Below the pieces are notes generated by a model, which searched no databases, was not told the DNA's origin, and worked only from the letters and a program-made list of their open reading frames with translations. From Anaerolineales bacterium (GTDB taxonomy: Bacteria > Chloroflexota > Anaerolineae > Anaerolineales > DRMV01), in the NCBI GenBank assembly GCA_026985785.1, contig JALSPT010000252.1, forward strand, positions 1 through 22,900: 22,900 nt of DNA, read 5' to 3'. A program made the position numbers and the translations under genes. Shown in pieces: positions 1-7,494 of this stretch (positions are counted from its first letter, which is position 1; each line of letters opens with the position of its first letter).

Positions 1-1899
1 GGGAAACCCGACTGGGCGCTGGCTCGCCGTCGCGTGCTCGACGCCCTGCTCAAAACCGTGACCCTCAAGCCCACCTGGAAGATGCGCCCCATCCCCACCC
101 TCTTCCACGCCATGGTGGCCTGGGGGTTCATGTATTACGTCCTGGTCAACCTGGGCGACGTGTTGGAGGGCTACATCCCCAACTTCCATTTCATGGGCAC
201 CGGCGCCATCGGCAACTACTACCGGCTGGGCGCTGACCTGCTCAGTGTGGCCGTGCTCATCGGGATGAGCGCCCTGCTGATTCGGCGCTTCGTGTTCAAA
301 TCCAGCGTGTTGGGCACCCGCGACAGCGTGATGCTCAACCCCAAAGCGCGCAAAGGCATCAACCGCGACTCGCTCATCGTCGGCCTGTTCATCCTCTTCC
401 ATGTCGGCTTTCGCTTCCTCGGCCAGAGTTTTGCCATCGCCCGGGAAGGCGCCGACCCCTACCAACCCTTCGCCACCGCCGTGGCTTCCCTCTGGGGCGG
501 CCTCAGCCCCACCGCCCTGACCATCGCCCATCACGCGGCCTTCTGGATCGCGCTTGGGCTGATCATGCTGTTCATCCCCTACTTCCCCTACTCCAAACAC
601 ATTCACCTTTTCTTCGCCCCCTTCAACTTCGCCCTCAAACCCGAGCGCCGCTCGCCGGGCGAACTGGAACCGTTGGATTTCGAAGACGAAAGCATCGAGC
701 AATTTGGCGCACTGCGGTTGGAAGACTTGCATTGGTATCAATTGATGGATGCCTATGCGTGCATCATGTGCTTCCGCTGCCAAGAAGTCTGCCCGGCGTA
801 CAACACCGGCAAACTGCTCTCGCCCGCCGCGCTGGAGATCAACAAACGCTACTTCTTCAACTACGAAGGCGACCGCTTGGCCAACGGCGAGGAGACCTCG
901 CAAACGCTGACCGACTTCGTGATTCCCGAAGAGGCCGTGTGGGCCTGCACCTCGTGCGGCGCGTGCGTGGAGGTCTGCCCGTTGGGCAACGAACCGATGC
1001 GCGACATCATGGACATCCGCCGCGGCTTGGTGCTAATGGAAAACACCTTCCCCAAGCAATGGGAAACCGCCTTCCGCGGCATGGAGCGCACGATGAACCC
1101 CTGGAACGTGCCCTCCAGCGAGCGGATGAAGTGGGCGGAAGGACTGCACGTCCCGACCATCGAGGAGAACCCCGAGCCCGAGGTGCTGTGGTGGGTAGGC
1201 TGCGCCGCCGCCACCGATGCCCGCGTACAGAAAACGGCGCGCGCTTTCGCCAAAATCCTCAACGCCGCCGGGGTCAACTACGCCGTGCTGGGCGAGCAGG
1301 AAACCTGCTGCGGCGACTCCGCCCGCCGCGCAGGCAACGAGTACCTGTTCTTCGAGATGGCGACGGCCAACGTGGAAATGCTCAACGAGATTGCGCCCAA
1401 GCGCATCGTGACCTCTTGTCCCCACGGCTTCCACACGCTGAAGAACGAGTATCCCCAGTTTGGCGGCAACTACGACGTCGTGCACCACAGCCAGTTCGTG
1501 GAAGAGTTGCTGCGGCAGGGCAAGATCAAGATCAGCAAGGAAGGGCTGGAGAAAATCACCTTCCACGACCCCTGCTACTTAGGCCGCCACAACGGCGAAT
1601 ACGATGCGCCGCGCTTCGTGCTGGAGCAGGTGGGCGCCGACCTGGTGGAAATGGAACACAGCAGGAACAAATCGTTCTGCTGCGGCGCGGGCGGCGCACA
1701 GATTTGGAAGGAAGAAGAGGGCAAACGCATCAACTTGACCCGCTACGCCGAGGCGCAACAGACCGGTGCCGAAACCGTGGCCGTGGCCTGCCCCTTCTGC
1801 ATGATCATGCTCAACGACGCTTCCAAAGAGGCGGGCGAAGGCGCGCCGCCGGTCAAGGACATCGTGGAAATCGTGGCCGAGCACCTGGTGGAAGACTAA
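1..1899 (+). CDS. Membrane-bound heterodisulfide-reductase-like Fe-S oxidoreductase (HdrD/EMO type), 5' end outside window
   Basis: The frame is open from base 1, so the apparent GTG at 34 is probably internal and the gene is 5'-truncated. Numbering from that GTG, about four membrane helices (near residues 25-45, 65-87, 113-133 and 160-182) carry His residues such as H25, H123, H166-H167 and H189/H191, as in NarI-type heme b domains. A dicluster ferredoxin domain follows (C243/C246/C249/C253 and C305/C308/C311/C315), then two cysteine-rich CCG domains (C425-C426 with C390/C462, and C549-C550 with C514, C586 and C589). This order matches the DUF224 family, which includes membrane EtfAB:quinone oxidoreductases (EMO) and HdrD/DsrK-like subunits. 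The likely role is electron transfer between a soluble flavoprotein or thiol donor and the quinone pool. The partner (for example etfAB) is not in the window. Family assignment is firm; the substrate is inference. Confidence 0.85.
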   Translation, partial: GKPDWALARRRVLDALLKTVTLKPTWKMRPIPTLFHAMVAWGFMYYVLVNLGDVLEGYIPNFHFMGTGAIGNYYRLGADLLSVAVLIGMSALLIRRFVFKSSVLGTRDSVMLNPKARKGINRDSLIVGLFILFHVGFRFLGQSFAIAREGADPYQPFATAVASLWGGLSPTALTIAHHAAFWIALGLIMLFIPYFPYSKHIHLFFAPFNFALKPERRSPGELEPLDFEDESIEQFGALRLEDLHWYQLMDAYACIMCFRCQEVCPAYNTGKLLSPAALEINKRYFFNYEGDRLANGEETSQTLTDFVIPEEAVWACTSCGACVEVCPLGNEPMRDIMDIRRGLVLMENTFPKQWETAFRGMERTMNPWNVPSSERMKWAEGLHVPTIEENPEPEVLWWVGCAAATDARVQKTARAFAKILNAAGVNYAVLGEQETCCGDSARRAGNEYLFFEMATANVEMLNEIAPKRIVTSCPHGFHTLKNEYPQFGGNYDVVHHSQFVEELLRQGKIKISKEGLEKITFHDPCYLGRHNGEYDAPRFVLEQVGADLVEMEHSRNKSFCCGAGGAQIWKEEEGKRINLTRYAEAQQTGAETVAVACPFCMIMLNDASKEAGEGAPPVKDIVEIVAEHLVED

Positions 1900-1920
1900 A
1901 CCGCCTCACACAACACGCCA

Positions 1921-1947
1921 GCCCCCTCCTCGTGAGGGGGCTTTTTT
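1921..1947 (+). terminator. Rho-independent terminator after the Fe-S oxidoreductase gene
   Basis: There is a perfect 8-bp stem (GCCCCCTC at 1921-1928, GAGGGGGC at 1934-1941) with a 5-nt loop, followed directly by six T residues at 1942-1947. It starts 21 nt after the stop codon. There is no U-tract on the opposite strand, so it acts on + transcripts only and does not serve the convergent folK gene. Confidence 0.9.
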
Positions 1948-2000
1948 CATCCACCAACACCGCCTCAGAGACAAGCCAGAGGCGCCTGCCAACATTCTCG

Positions 2001-2465
2001 CTATCTCCACCCCGGCACGACCACCACCTGCAACGGCGTGGCGGCAGCCAGGCGGGCAGCGATGGTCTCCAATCGCTCGCCGCTGTGCGGATGGCGCAAA
2101 TCGGGGGCGATCTCGGCCACCGGCACCGCCCAATGGGCGTATCGCCAGACGTCCTCATCCACCACTCGACGCCCCACCACCAGGATATCCAGGTCGATGG
2201 GGCGCGGGCTGTTGGGGTCGGCGGTGCGGCGACGGCCTAACGCCGCTTCGATGGGGCGCAGCACGGCCTGCTTGAAGCGCTCGGGGGAATAGGGAGCAGC
2301 CACCCACGCAGCGGCATTGTAAAAATTCGGGCCGGCAGCACCCACCGGCGGCGTCTCCCAGACGGTGGAAAGCGCCAAGACGTCCGCTCGCGCCCGCAAG
2401 GCGCGCAACGCCCGCGGCAGATGCTCCGCCGGGCGGATGTTGCTTCCGAACCCCACGATCATCAT
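2001..2465 (-). CDS. folK: 2-amino-4-hydroxy-6-hydroxymethyldihydropteridine pyrophosphokinase (HPPK)
   Basis: This is a folate-biosynthesis enzyme that transfers pyrophosphate from ATP to 6-hydroxymethyl-dihydropterin. The 154-residue product is close to the usual family length. Visible features are the N-terminal beta strand with GSN (residues 7-9), the ETPPVG-like pterin loop (37-42), F48-Y49-N50 and the signature PRPIDLDIL (88-95) holding metal-binding D91 and D93. The signature has SPRPI where most relatives have GPRTI. The frame is open further upstream inside folB, but the ATG pair at 2465/2462 fits the family N-terminus and lies 7 nt after the folB stop. It is the last gene of the gmk-rhomboid-SCP2-folB-folK operon and is coupled with folB, the preceding enzyme of the pathway. 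Confidence 0.92.
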   Translation of the reverse strand: MMIVGFGSNIRPAEHLPRALRALRARADVLALSTVWETPPVGAAGPNFYNAAAWVAAPYSPERFKQAVLRPIEAALGRRRTADPNSPRPIDLDILVVGRRVVDEDVWRYAHWAVPVAEIAPDLRHPHSGERLETIAARLAAATPLQVVVVPGWR

Positions 2466-2472
2466 CTGCCGT

Positions 2473-2826
2473 TTACTGCCGCGTGCGCTCAATCTCCACC
2501 CCCACCGACTCGGCGAACCGCACCGCGCCGGGCTTCTCCACCCGCACCTGCACCCGCTGCACGCCCGGCTCCTCCAGGCACAGGCGGGCAATGTCGCCCG
2601 CCAAGGCTTCCACCGTGAAGCGGGCGGCGCTTTCGGCGTGGGCAAGCACCTTTTTCGCCACCGTGCGGTAATTCACGCAGTCGCCGATCTCGTCGCTGGC
2701 TTCGGCAGCGCGGTTGTCGGTGAACAGCACAATGTTGATGAGAATCTCCTGCGGCTGGCGGCGCTCCCAATCGTTCACGCCGATGATGCCGCGGGCGCGT
2801 AAGTTGCGGATGAAAACCTTGTCCAT
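2473..2826 (-). CDS. folB: Dihydroneopterin aldolase
   Basis: The enzyme cleaves 7,8-dihydroneopterin to 6-hydroxymethyl-dihydropterin and glycolaldehyde, the step before FolK. Numbered from the ATG at 2826, the 117-residue product has E21 (in DWERR), Y53 (VNYRTV), E73 (TVEALA) and catalytic-type K98 (VEKPGA), all in the family order. The ATG at 2826 is preferred because GGAG sits 6 nt upstream and family members start close to the first strand. An in-frame ATG at 2844 would overlap the SCP2 gene by 17 nt. It starts immediately after the SCP2 stop and precedes folK, so translational coupling is likely. Confidence 0.92.
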   Translation of the reverse strand: MDKVFIRNLRARGIIGVNDWERRQPQEILINIVLFTDNRAAEASDEIGDCVNYRTVAKKVLAHAESAARFTVEALAGDIARLCLEEPGVQRVQVRVEKPGAVRFAESVGVEIERTRQ

Positions 2827-2827
2827 C

Positions 2828-3172
2828 TCAATCTCCACGTTCAAGACGGAACAGATCCATCAAACGATACACCTGCCGCAAGTTGCCCTTGAAATGCACC
2901 TTCCCGCTGAAATAAGCCTTCGTCGCATCCAGTTCGCCGTTGGCAAGGGCAAGGAAGACCTCCCGCGAGGCCTCCAAGCGCATGGCGTCAGGCTCATGGG
3001 GTTCGCCGGGGGCAATGGTCAGGCGGCCATCGGCGATGCGCAGCGTCCAATCGCCGCCGCCTTCACCGGTGACGCGCAAATGGCCAACCACGTCAGCGTC
3101 GCCGGCCTTTTCAGGGCGAAAGCGCGCTTGCACGGCAGCGAGAACTTGTTCGACGGTTTGGAAACGAGTCAT
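2828..3172 (-). CDS. SCP2 sterol-transfer-like domain protein
   Basis: This is a stand-alone SCP2-fold protein of 114 residues, about the size of one domain. The sequence shows the usual course: an N-terminal helix, a G-rich beta section around residues 30-55 (TGEGGGDWTLRIADGRL), the region with PDAMRLEASREVFLALANGELD (60-83), then FSGKVHFKGNLRQVYRLMDLF (88-108) that lines the hydrophobic tunnel in the family. Such proteins bind lipids or acyl-CoA; the bacterial ligand is unknown. AAGGA lies upstream of the ATG. The gene sits between the rhomboid and folB genes in the same operon, with no obvious functional link to folate synthesis. Confidence 0.8.
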   Translation of the reverse strand: MTRFQTVEQVLAAVQARFRPEKAGDADVVGHLRVTGEGGGDWTLRIADGRLTIAPGEPHEPDAMRLEASREVFLALANGELDATKAYFSGKVHFKGNLRQVYRLMDLFRLERGD

Positions 3173-3182
3173 GGAGAAGTCC

Positions 3183-3233
3183 TTGGGGAGGGGTTGGGAG
3201 GTTAGGAAGGGTTAGAAGTTAGGGGGTTAGGGA
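3183..3233 (+). repeat. Degenerate TTAGGG-like G-rich repeat between the rhomboid and SCP2 genes
   Basis: On the + strand there are irregular repeats of (T)TAGGG/AGGGG/TTGGG. On the coding (-) strand this reads as a pyrimidine-rich CCCTAAC-like tract. It fills the 54-nt space between the rhomboid stop and the SCP2 start and runs into the last rhomboid codons. Several runs of three to five G could support a G-quadruplex on the template strand. No function can be read directly. Confidence 0.55.
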
Positions 3234-4009
3234 AGCACCTGAGGATAGCGCACCACCACGACGAGGGTAAAAACGAGCACCGTGACCACGGCAGCCCAGA
3301 AGACGTGGGCGTAAGGGCGATGGTCCCGCAATGCGAAATACGCCGCGCCATAGTCGTACACTTTTCCACCGAAATCACCCCAGCGGGGGCCGCCCAGCAG
3401 CGAAAACAACATCCCGCCCAGCAAGCCCCCGACGTGGCCCCACATGTCGATGCCGCTTTGCAGGCTCCACACCAAATTGACGCCAATCCAGAACAGCGCC
3501 TGCCTCACGATACTGCGGGCCGCGCCGCCCAAATAGTGCTGATTGGTGTAGAACACCACCAAATACGCCCCCAGCAGGCCAAAAATGGCCGTGGAAGCGC
3601 CCAGGGACGGGGCAGGCGTCAAAGCCGTCGAAAGCGCGTTGCCGGCATAGGCGCTGACCACATACAGCAGCGCAAAGCGCCACGGGCCCAAAAAACGTTC
3701 CATCTCCGGGCCGAGCACGTACAGCCCCCACATATTCAGGCCGATGTGCAAAATCCCGCCGTGCAGGAACATCGGCGTGAGCAGTCGCCAGTATTGATGA
3801 TATTGCACGATCAGCGGGGTGTATTTGATGCCCCAGGCGACCGGCAGGTCCACCCCCAACAAAGCCTCGGTAAGCACCTGGAAGAGGAAAACCAACACGG
3901 TGATGCCGCCAATCAAGGCGCTCACCCAGGGGAAATTGGGCGGGATGCGCCGCCGCCACCCTCGCGGACGGCGCGGCGGGGTGTAGGGCGTGTAAGGCGA
4001 CGAATTCAT
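3227..4009 (-). CDS. Rhomboid-family intramembrane serine protease
   Basis: The 260-residue protein has a basic, proline-rich cytosolic N-terminus (residues 1-25) and about six or seven membrane helices. The rhomboid signatures are HxxxN (H88...N92 in the helix after FLHGG), the nucleophile in GAST (S139, followed by AIFGLLGAY) and the catalytic His in GHVGGLLGG (H192). The serine motif is GAST rather than the usual GASG. An extra C-terminal helix follows (about 236-253). It cleaves membrane-anchored substrates that are not known here. The start ATG overlaps the gmk stop as ATGA, so it is probably coupled to gmk. A second, more typical rhomboid lies at 18614. Confidence 0.85.
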   Translation of the reverse strand: MNSSPYTPYTPPRRPRGWRRRIPPNFPWVSALIGGITVLVFLFQVLTEALLGVDLPVAWGIKYTPLIVQYHQYWRLLTPMFLHGGILHIGLNMWGLYVLGPEMERFLGPWRFALLYVVSAYAGNALSTALTPAPSLGASTAIFGLLGAYLVVFYTNQHYLGGAARSIVRQALFWIGVNLVWSLQSGIDMWGHVGGLLGGMLFSLLGGPRWGDFGGKVYDYGAAYFALRDHRPYAHVFWAAVVTVLVFTLVVVVRYPQVLP

Positions 4010-4620
4010 AACACAACCTTTCGGGGGACGGTGCGATGGTGCTCGGCGTCGATGATGGCGATGATCGTATCCACCGTCTCCTCGAGGGCAAACTCGCGGT
4101 TGACGACCACATAGTCGAATTCGTGCATCCGCTTGAGTTCCTGGCGAGCGGTGGCGATGCGCAGTTTCAGGTCTTCCGGTGATTCGGTCTTCCGGCGCTC
4201 CAGCCGCCGCACCAATTCCTCTTCCGTTTCGGTGGTCAGGAAAATGAGCACGGCTTCCGGCGCCAGTTTGCGTACCGTGGCCGCGCCTTGAACGTCGATG
4301 CGCATGATGACGTCCTTGCCGCTCGCCAGCGCCTCTCGCACCTGTTGCTTTGGGATGCCCTTGTAATCGCCGTACACGATGGCATACTCCAGCAATTCGT
4401 CTTCTTCGATCATGCGGGCAAACGCCTCACGCGAGACGAAAAAGTAATCCACGCCATGGCGTTCGTCGGGGCGCGGCGGGCGGGTGGTCGCGGTCACCAC
4501 GAAATGGATGGGCAGATTGCGCTCTTTCATCCGCTGGATGACGGTATCCTTGCCCACACCGGAAGGGCCGGAGATCACGATCAGCAAAGGCGAAGAAGGA
4601 GGCGGCGCAAAAGAGGTCAT
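4006..4620 (-). CDS. gmk: Guanylate kinase
   Basis: The enzyme phosphorylates GMP to GDP with ATP. The 204-residue product has the P-loop GPSGVGKD (residues 18-25), the GMP-binding segment TTRPPRPDE...GVDYFFVS (45-63) with YGDYKGIPK (83-91), IDVQGA (108-113) and the lid region RRLERRKTE (138-146). The frame is open upstream to 4785, but the ATG at 4620 has GGAG 8 nt before it and fits the family length. Upstream codons would run across the divergent fmdB promoter and start. It is the first gene of a five-gene - strand operon and is divergent from the zinc-ribbon gene at 4687. Confidence 0.95.
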   Translation of the reverse strand: MTSFAPPPSSPLLIVISGPSGVGKDTVIQRMKERNLPIHFVVTATTRPPRPDERHGVDYFFVSREAFARMIEEDELLEYAIVYGDYKGIPKQQVREALASGKDVIMRIDVQGAATVRKLAPEAVLIFLTTETEEELVRRLERRKTESPEDLKLRIATARQELKRMHEFDYVVVNREFALEETVDTIIAIIDAEHHRTVPRKVVL

Positions 4621-4650
4621 CGGGACGGCTCCAGAGCAGGATGGTGTGGG

Positions 4651-4656
4651 TATAAT
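4651..4656 (+). promoter_or_regulatory. -10 box TATAAT for the FmdB-like gene
   Basis: A perfect TATAAT lies in the 66-nt divergent space between gmk and the zinc-ribbon gene, 30 nt before the ATG at 4687. No good -35 is seen 16-18 nt upstream. The overlapping - strand reading gives TACAAT (4660-4655), which could serve gmk. Confidence 0.45.
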
Positions 4657-4686
4657 TGTATCATCACGCTGGCAGCGGAGGGATGT

Positions 4687-5076
4687 ATGCCGACCTACAC
4701 GTATCGTTGCACATCGTGCGGACGGCGGTTCACCGTGCGCATGTCCTATCGGGAATACGGCACCCGAGCGGTGAACTGCCCCCACTGCGGCAGCGCAGAG
4801 GTGCAGCGGGTGATCGGGCGGGTGCGGATGGTGCGGTCGGAAGAGGCCTTTTTGGAAAGCATGGCCGACCCCGACCGCTTGGCCGCGCTGGAAGACGACC
4901 CGCGCGCCTTAGGCAAGATGATGCGCGAGATGGGCGCCGCCCTGGGGGAAGACCTGGGCCCAGAATTCGACGAAGTGGTCGACCGGCTGGAAAAAGGCCA
5001 AAGCCCCGACGAAATCGAAGCCACGCTGCCGGGCATCGCGGATGCCTCCGATGTCGCCACCGAGGCCGAAAAATAG
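4687..5076 (+). CDS. FmdB-family zinc-ribbon protein
   Basis: The 129-residue protein starts MPTYTYRC, typical of the FmdB/CxxC regulatory-protein family. A zinc ribbon is formed by C8/C11 and C31/C34. The rest (about residues 50-129) is a charged, probably helical and low-complexity acidic tail, longer than in the smallest relatives. The family was first named for a putative regulator of formamidase genes, but most members have no known role. GGAGG precedes the ATG, which fixes the start. The frame stays open far upstream only because of high GC; that part is antisense to gmk. Confidence 0.85.
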   Translation: MPTYTYRCTSCGRRFTVRMSYREYGTRAVNCPHCGSAEVQRVIGRVRMVRSEEAFLESMADPDRLAALEDDPRALGKMMREMGAALGEDLGPEFDEVVDRLEKGQSPDEIEATLPGIADASDVATEAEK

Positions 5077-5089
5077 CCTCCGCCGCGCG

Positions 5090-5118
5090 TTGCGTTAGGC
5101 ATAAAATCGTGCTATGCT
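5090..5118 (+). promoter_or_regulatory. Promoter for the DUF3592 gene
   Basis: TTGCGT (5090-5095), 17 nt of spacer and TATGCT (5113-5118) form a plausible sigma-70-type promoter. The predicted start is near 5125, about 35 nt before the ATG at 5161. Confidence 0.5.
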
Positions 5119-5160
5119 GTAAGCAACACGGTTCTTTGCCCACGACAAAAGGAGGCACGG

Positions 5161-5655
5161 ATGGGAAAAATCGGGCCTTTGCTCCGGCTGGGAGGGAGCA
5201 TCTTTTTGGTCGTCCTGATGGCCAAATTCCTGAGTGGCATGGCGCACACTTACCGCCTGGCCAACGAGGTGCGCCGATGGCCCACCACGCAAGGCACGGT
5301 GGTGAAAGCGGAAGCGGTGAAAGTGGGGAGCGACGAAGAGGGGAACGACGAGTACGAGGCTCGGATACGCTACCGTTACGAGGTGAACGGGCAGACTTAC
5401 GAGGGGCACGCCATCACCCTGGGCGCGCACGTCACCGGCGACCGCCGGAGCGCAGAGCGCATCGTCGCGGTTTATCCGGAGGGGGTCTTGGTCAGGGTGT
5501 ATTACAACCCTCGCAACCCCGCCGAGGCGGCGCTGAAACCGGGGGTGCAGGGGGATTTCTGGCTGTTCCTCGCCCTCATGGCGGCAGGGCTACTCATCGG
5601 CGTGGGGGGCATTTTGTACTCGGCAAAGGAAGTGGTGCAAAGCCTGCGGGGGTGA
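5161..5655 (+). CDS. DUF3592-like membrane protein
   Basis: The 164-residue protein has membrane helices at about residues 8-28 and 133-154. Between them is a soluble beta-rich segment with WPTTQGTVVKAEA (40-52), YEARIRYRYEVNGQTYEG (65-82) and VRVYYNPRNPAEAAL (111-125). This is the hallmark pattern of DUF3592 (strand, YxVnGxxY, then yNPxnPxxavl). The function of the family is unknown. The ATG has GGAGG 5 nt upstream. It has its own candidate promoter and is probably monocistronic, being followed by a 7-bp hairpin and a 236-nt gap. Confidence 0.75.
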   Translation: MGKIGPLLRLGGSIFLVVLMAKFLSGMAHTYRLANEVRRWPTTQGTVVKAEAVKVGSDEEGNDEYEARIRYRYEVNGQTYEGHAITLGAHVTGDRRSAERIVAVYPEGVLVRVYYNPRNPAEAALKPGVQGDFWLFLALMAAGLLIGVGGILYSAKEVVQSLRG

Positions 5656-5660
5656 AATCC

Positions 5661-5686
5661 GGAACGCGCGGGTGAGGGAGCGTTCC
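5661..5686 (+). terminator. Hairpin without U-tract after the DUF3592 gene
   Basis: GGAACGC (5661-5667) and GCGTTCC (5680-5686) form a 7-bp stem with a 12-nt loop, beginning 5 nt after the stop codon. It has no T-run, so it may only mark the 3' end or be incidental. The rest of the gap up to 5891 shows no gene, RNA or strong promoter that I can support. Confidence 0.3.
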
Positions 5687-5891
5687 CGGGGAAACCCAGA
5701 GGCTTCCCAAAGGCTGTTAGGCCAGCGGATGTGGAAAGGAAAAGGCGTTACCTCGGACCCGCCTGCAGCATCGCGTACCACAGCGCCTCTACCGAGCAGT
5801 CGATCATGGGTAGAACTCGCGCGACCTTTAGAGCACAGAGGGGTTTCTAATACCAGAAAGATCGCCTTTTTCGTATTTTGGGGAGGACAGC

Positions 5892-7481
5892 ATGGTAGAG
5901 GAAGACCACCATCATCTTATCGATCTCTGGCACCGGGTGGATCTGGAAGAATGGCCCGTGGGTGTTTTTATTCTGGATGAGAGAGCCCGCTTTGTGGCAG
6001 CCAACAAAGCAGCGCGGCAAATCCTGGGTTTGCCCCAGGCGGATGCGCTCCAGCACCTCCCCTTTGCAGAACGATGCAAGGACAAAGCAGAGTGCAAAAA
6101 GCTGTGGGACAAGGTGAGGCGTTGTGCAAGAGAGAAGCAGGAGGCGTCTGGGTGCGAAAAAGACCAGCCTCCGTGCGATCCTCACAAGGGGACAGAGATA
6201 CGCTATCGTCTGATAGACGAACAAGGCCGAGAAACCACTCGCTGGATACGCCTTTTTTGTCAACCCTTGACCGAGGGGGAGGTGATTCGCGGCTATTACG
6301 CTGTGGTGGCCAATACAGAAGATGCCCATGTGCTCCAAGAACGCCTGGAATCCCTGACGTTGGATATTGGCCGCGTATTGCATGCCGTTTCCACAGCGTT
6401 GGTGATGGTCTCCAGTGCGCTCCGCCCTACGCTGGAGTTCATGGGCCGACAAACAAATTTTGCTGCGGAAGTGCTGCTATCTACTCCTGAGGAGTCGTTC
6501 TTTGAAGCTTTGAGCCAGCGCGCGCGTATTCTGGCCGACAAACTGGAGGCGCTCCTCCAAAACGCCCAAGGAGACCCTCGCAAGCACGAAGCACTCTTGC
6601 GCCCTCAATGGGAATTTCTGGAACAGCAAATTCCCCGCTTGCGAGCACCGTACGCCTTCACCGGGGAATCCTTCTCGCGTACGGCACAACCCGCTTTTCT
6701 GCGCCTGATAGCAGTAGAGATCCGAAATACCTTGCGGCGTGCCCGCCCGCATACTCTTCCTCGCAGTCAAGTTAGAGAGGTTCACCAGGCAGCCGAATCC
6801 TTGGAAATTCTCTCCCTTTTGGCACCTTTGGTCACTTCTTACCTCGCGATCGCCCAGCTGGCTCGTCCTCTCGACGCGTTGCGGGATTTCATTACCACCA
6901 ACGTGCGGGAGGAAGAGCCTTTCGAGGAAATGGGGCTAAGAGGTCTTCTGCGCGAAGCCTCGGAGGAGCTCAAGGAATTTGCCAACGCGCGCGGGATCGA
7001 AATTCGTTTGGAAGAGAGCTGCGTTCACACGCTCTGCAAATGTCAGAAACGCGACATTCAGCGAGCGTTGATGAATCTCATTCACAACGCCATTAAATAC
7101 ACCTGGCCACGCCAGAGAGGCTCTCGCCCCTGGGTGTTGGTACGCCTGAGCTGCCCTTCCCCAGGGAAATGTCAACACGTCCACGGGCCGTGTGCTCAGA
7201 TCATGATCGAAAACTGGGGAACGCCCATTCCGCCTGATGAAATCGAAGACGAGACGATTTTTCAAATCGGCTACCGCGGACGGTTGGCCAAAGACCGCCT
7301 TGAATCTCTGGGCACCGGCATCGGGCTGGCCGACGCGCGGCACGTCATCCGTAAGCACAAGGGCGAAATTACCATCACCAGCCGACCGGCCAATCCAGCC
7401 CGCCACCACGAAAGAGACCCCGAGTACTACAATCAGCCTTTCCTGACTCGCGTGACGGTTGAACTCCCTCTCATTTCGTGA
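5892..7481 (+). CDS. PAS-domain histidine-kinase-like protein with two cysteine-rich segments
   Basis: The 529-residue protein is soluble, with no membrane helix. Residues 18-145 form a PAS-like sensor (WPVGVFILDERARFVAANKAA near the start, YYAVVANTED at the end). The PAS loop carries C62, C68, C78, C88 and C95. A long helical section (150-345) follows without a standard H-box; H164 in DIGRVLHAVSTAL is one possible phosphoacceptor. The C-terminal ATPase domain has an N-box (NLIHNAIKY, 395-403), a G1-like ENWGTPIP (440-447, replacing DNG) and a G2 GTGIGLADA (474-482). It contains a second cysteine set, C377/C382/C384 and C421/C427/C434. GGAGG lies 5 nt before the ATG. It is the first gene of a three-gene unit. 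Kinase type is clear; the signal is unknown, and metal or redox sensing is inference. Confidence 0.75.
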   Translation: MVEEDHHHLIDLWHRVDLEEWPVGVFILDERARFVAANKAARQILGLPQADALQHLPFAERCKDKAECKKLWDKVRRCAREKQEASGCEKDQPPCDPHKGTEIRYRLIDEQGRETTRWIRLFCQPLTEGEVIRGYYAVVANTEDAHVLQERLESLTLDIGRVLHAVSTALVMVSSALRPTLEFMGRQTNFAAEVLLSTPEESFFEALSQRARILADKLEALLQNAQGDPRKHEALLRPQWEFLEQQIPRLRAPYAFTGESFSRTAQPAFLRLIAVEIRNTLRRARPHTLPRSQVREVHQAAESLEILSLLAPLVTSYLAIAQLARPLDALRDFITTNVREEEPFEEMGLRGLLREASEELKEFANARGIEIRLEESCVHTLCKCQKRDIQRALMNLIHNAIKYTWPRQRGSRPWVLVRLSCPSPGKCQHVHGPCAQIMIENWGTPIPPDEIEDETIFQIGYRGRLAKDRLESLGTGIGLADARHVIRKHKGEITITSRPANPARHHERDPEYYNQPFLTRVTVELPLIS

Positions 7482-7494
7482 AGGAGGTTCTCCC

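Noticed and set aside
34..36. GTG at 34 as the true start of the Fe-S oxidoreductase
   Set aside because: The frame is open to base 1 with protein-like codons and there is no RBS, so the gene probably begins upstream of the window.
732..2240. 502-codon + strand frame overlapping the Fe-S oxidoreductase and folK
   Set aside because: The Arg-rich translation is the +1 shadow of the oxidoreductase and runs through its terminator.
5656..5891. Hidden gene or integration site in the gap before the kinase cassette
   Set aside because: No frame with an RBS, no tRNA fragment and no direct repeat matching the right flank near 9445-9495 was found.
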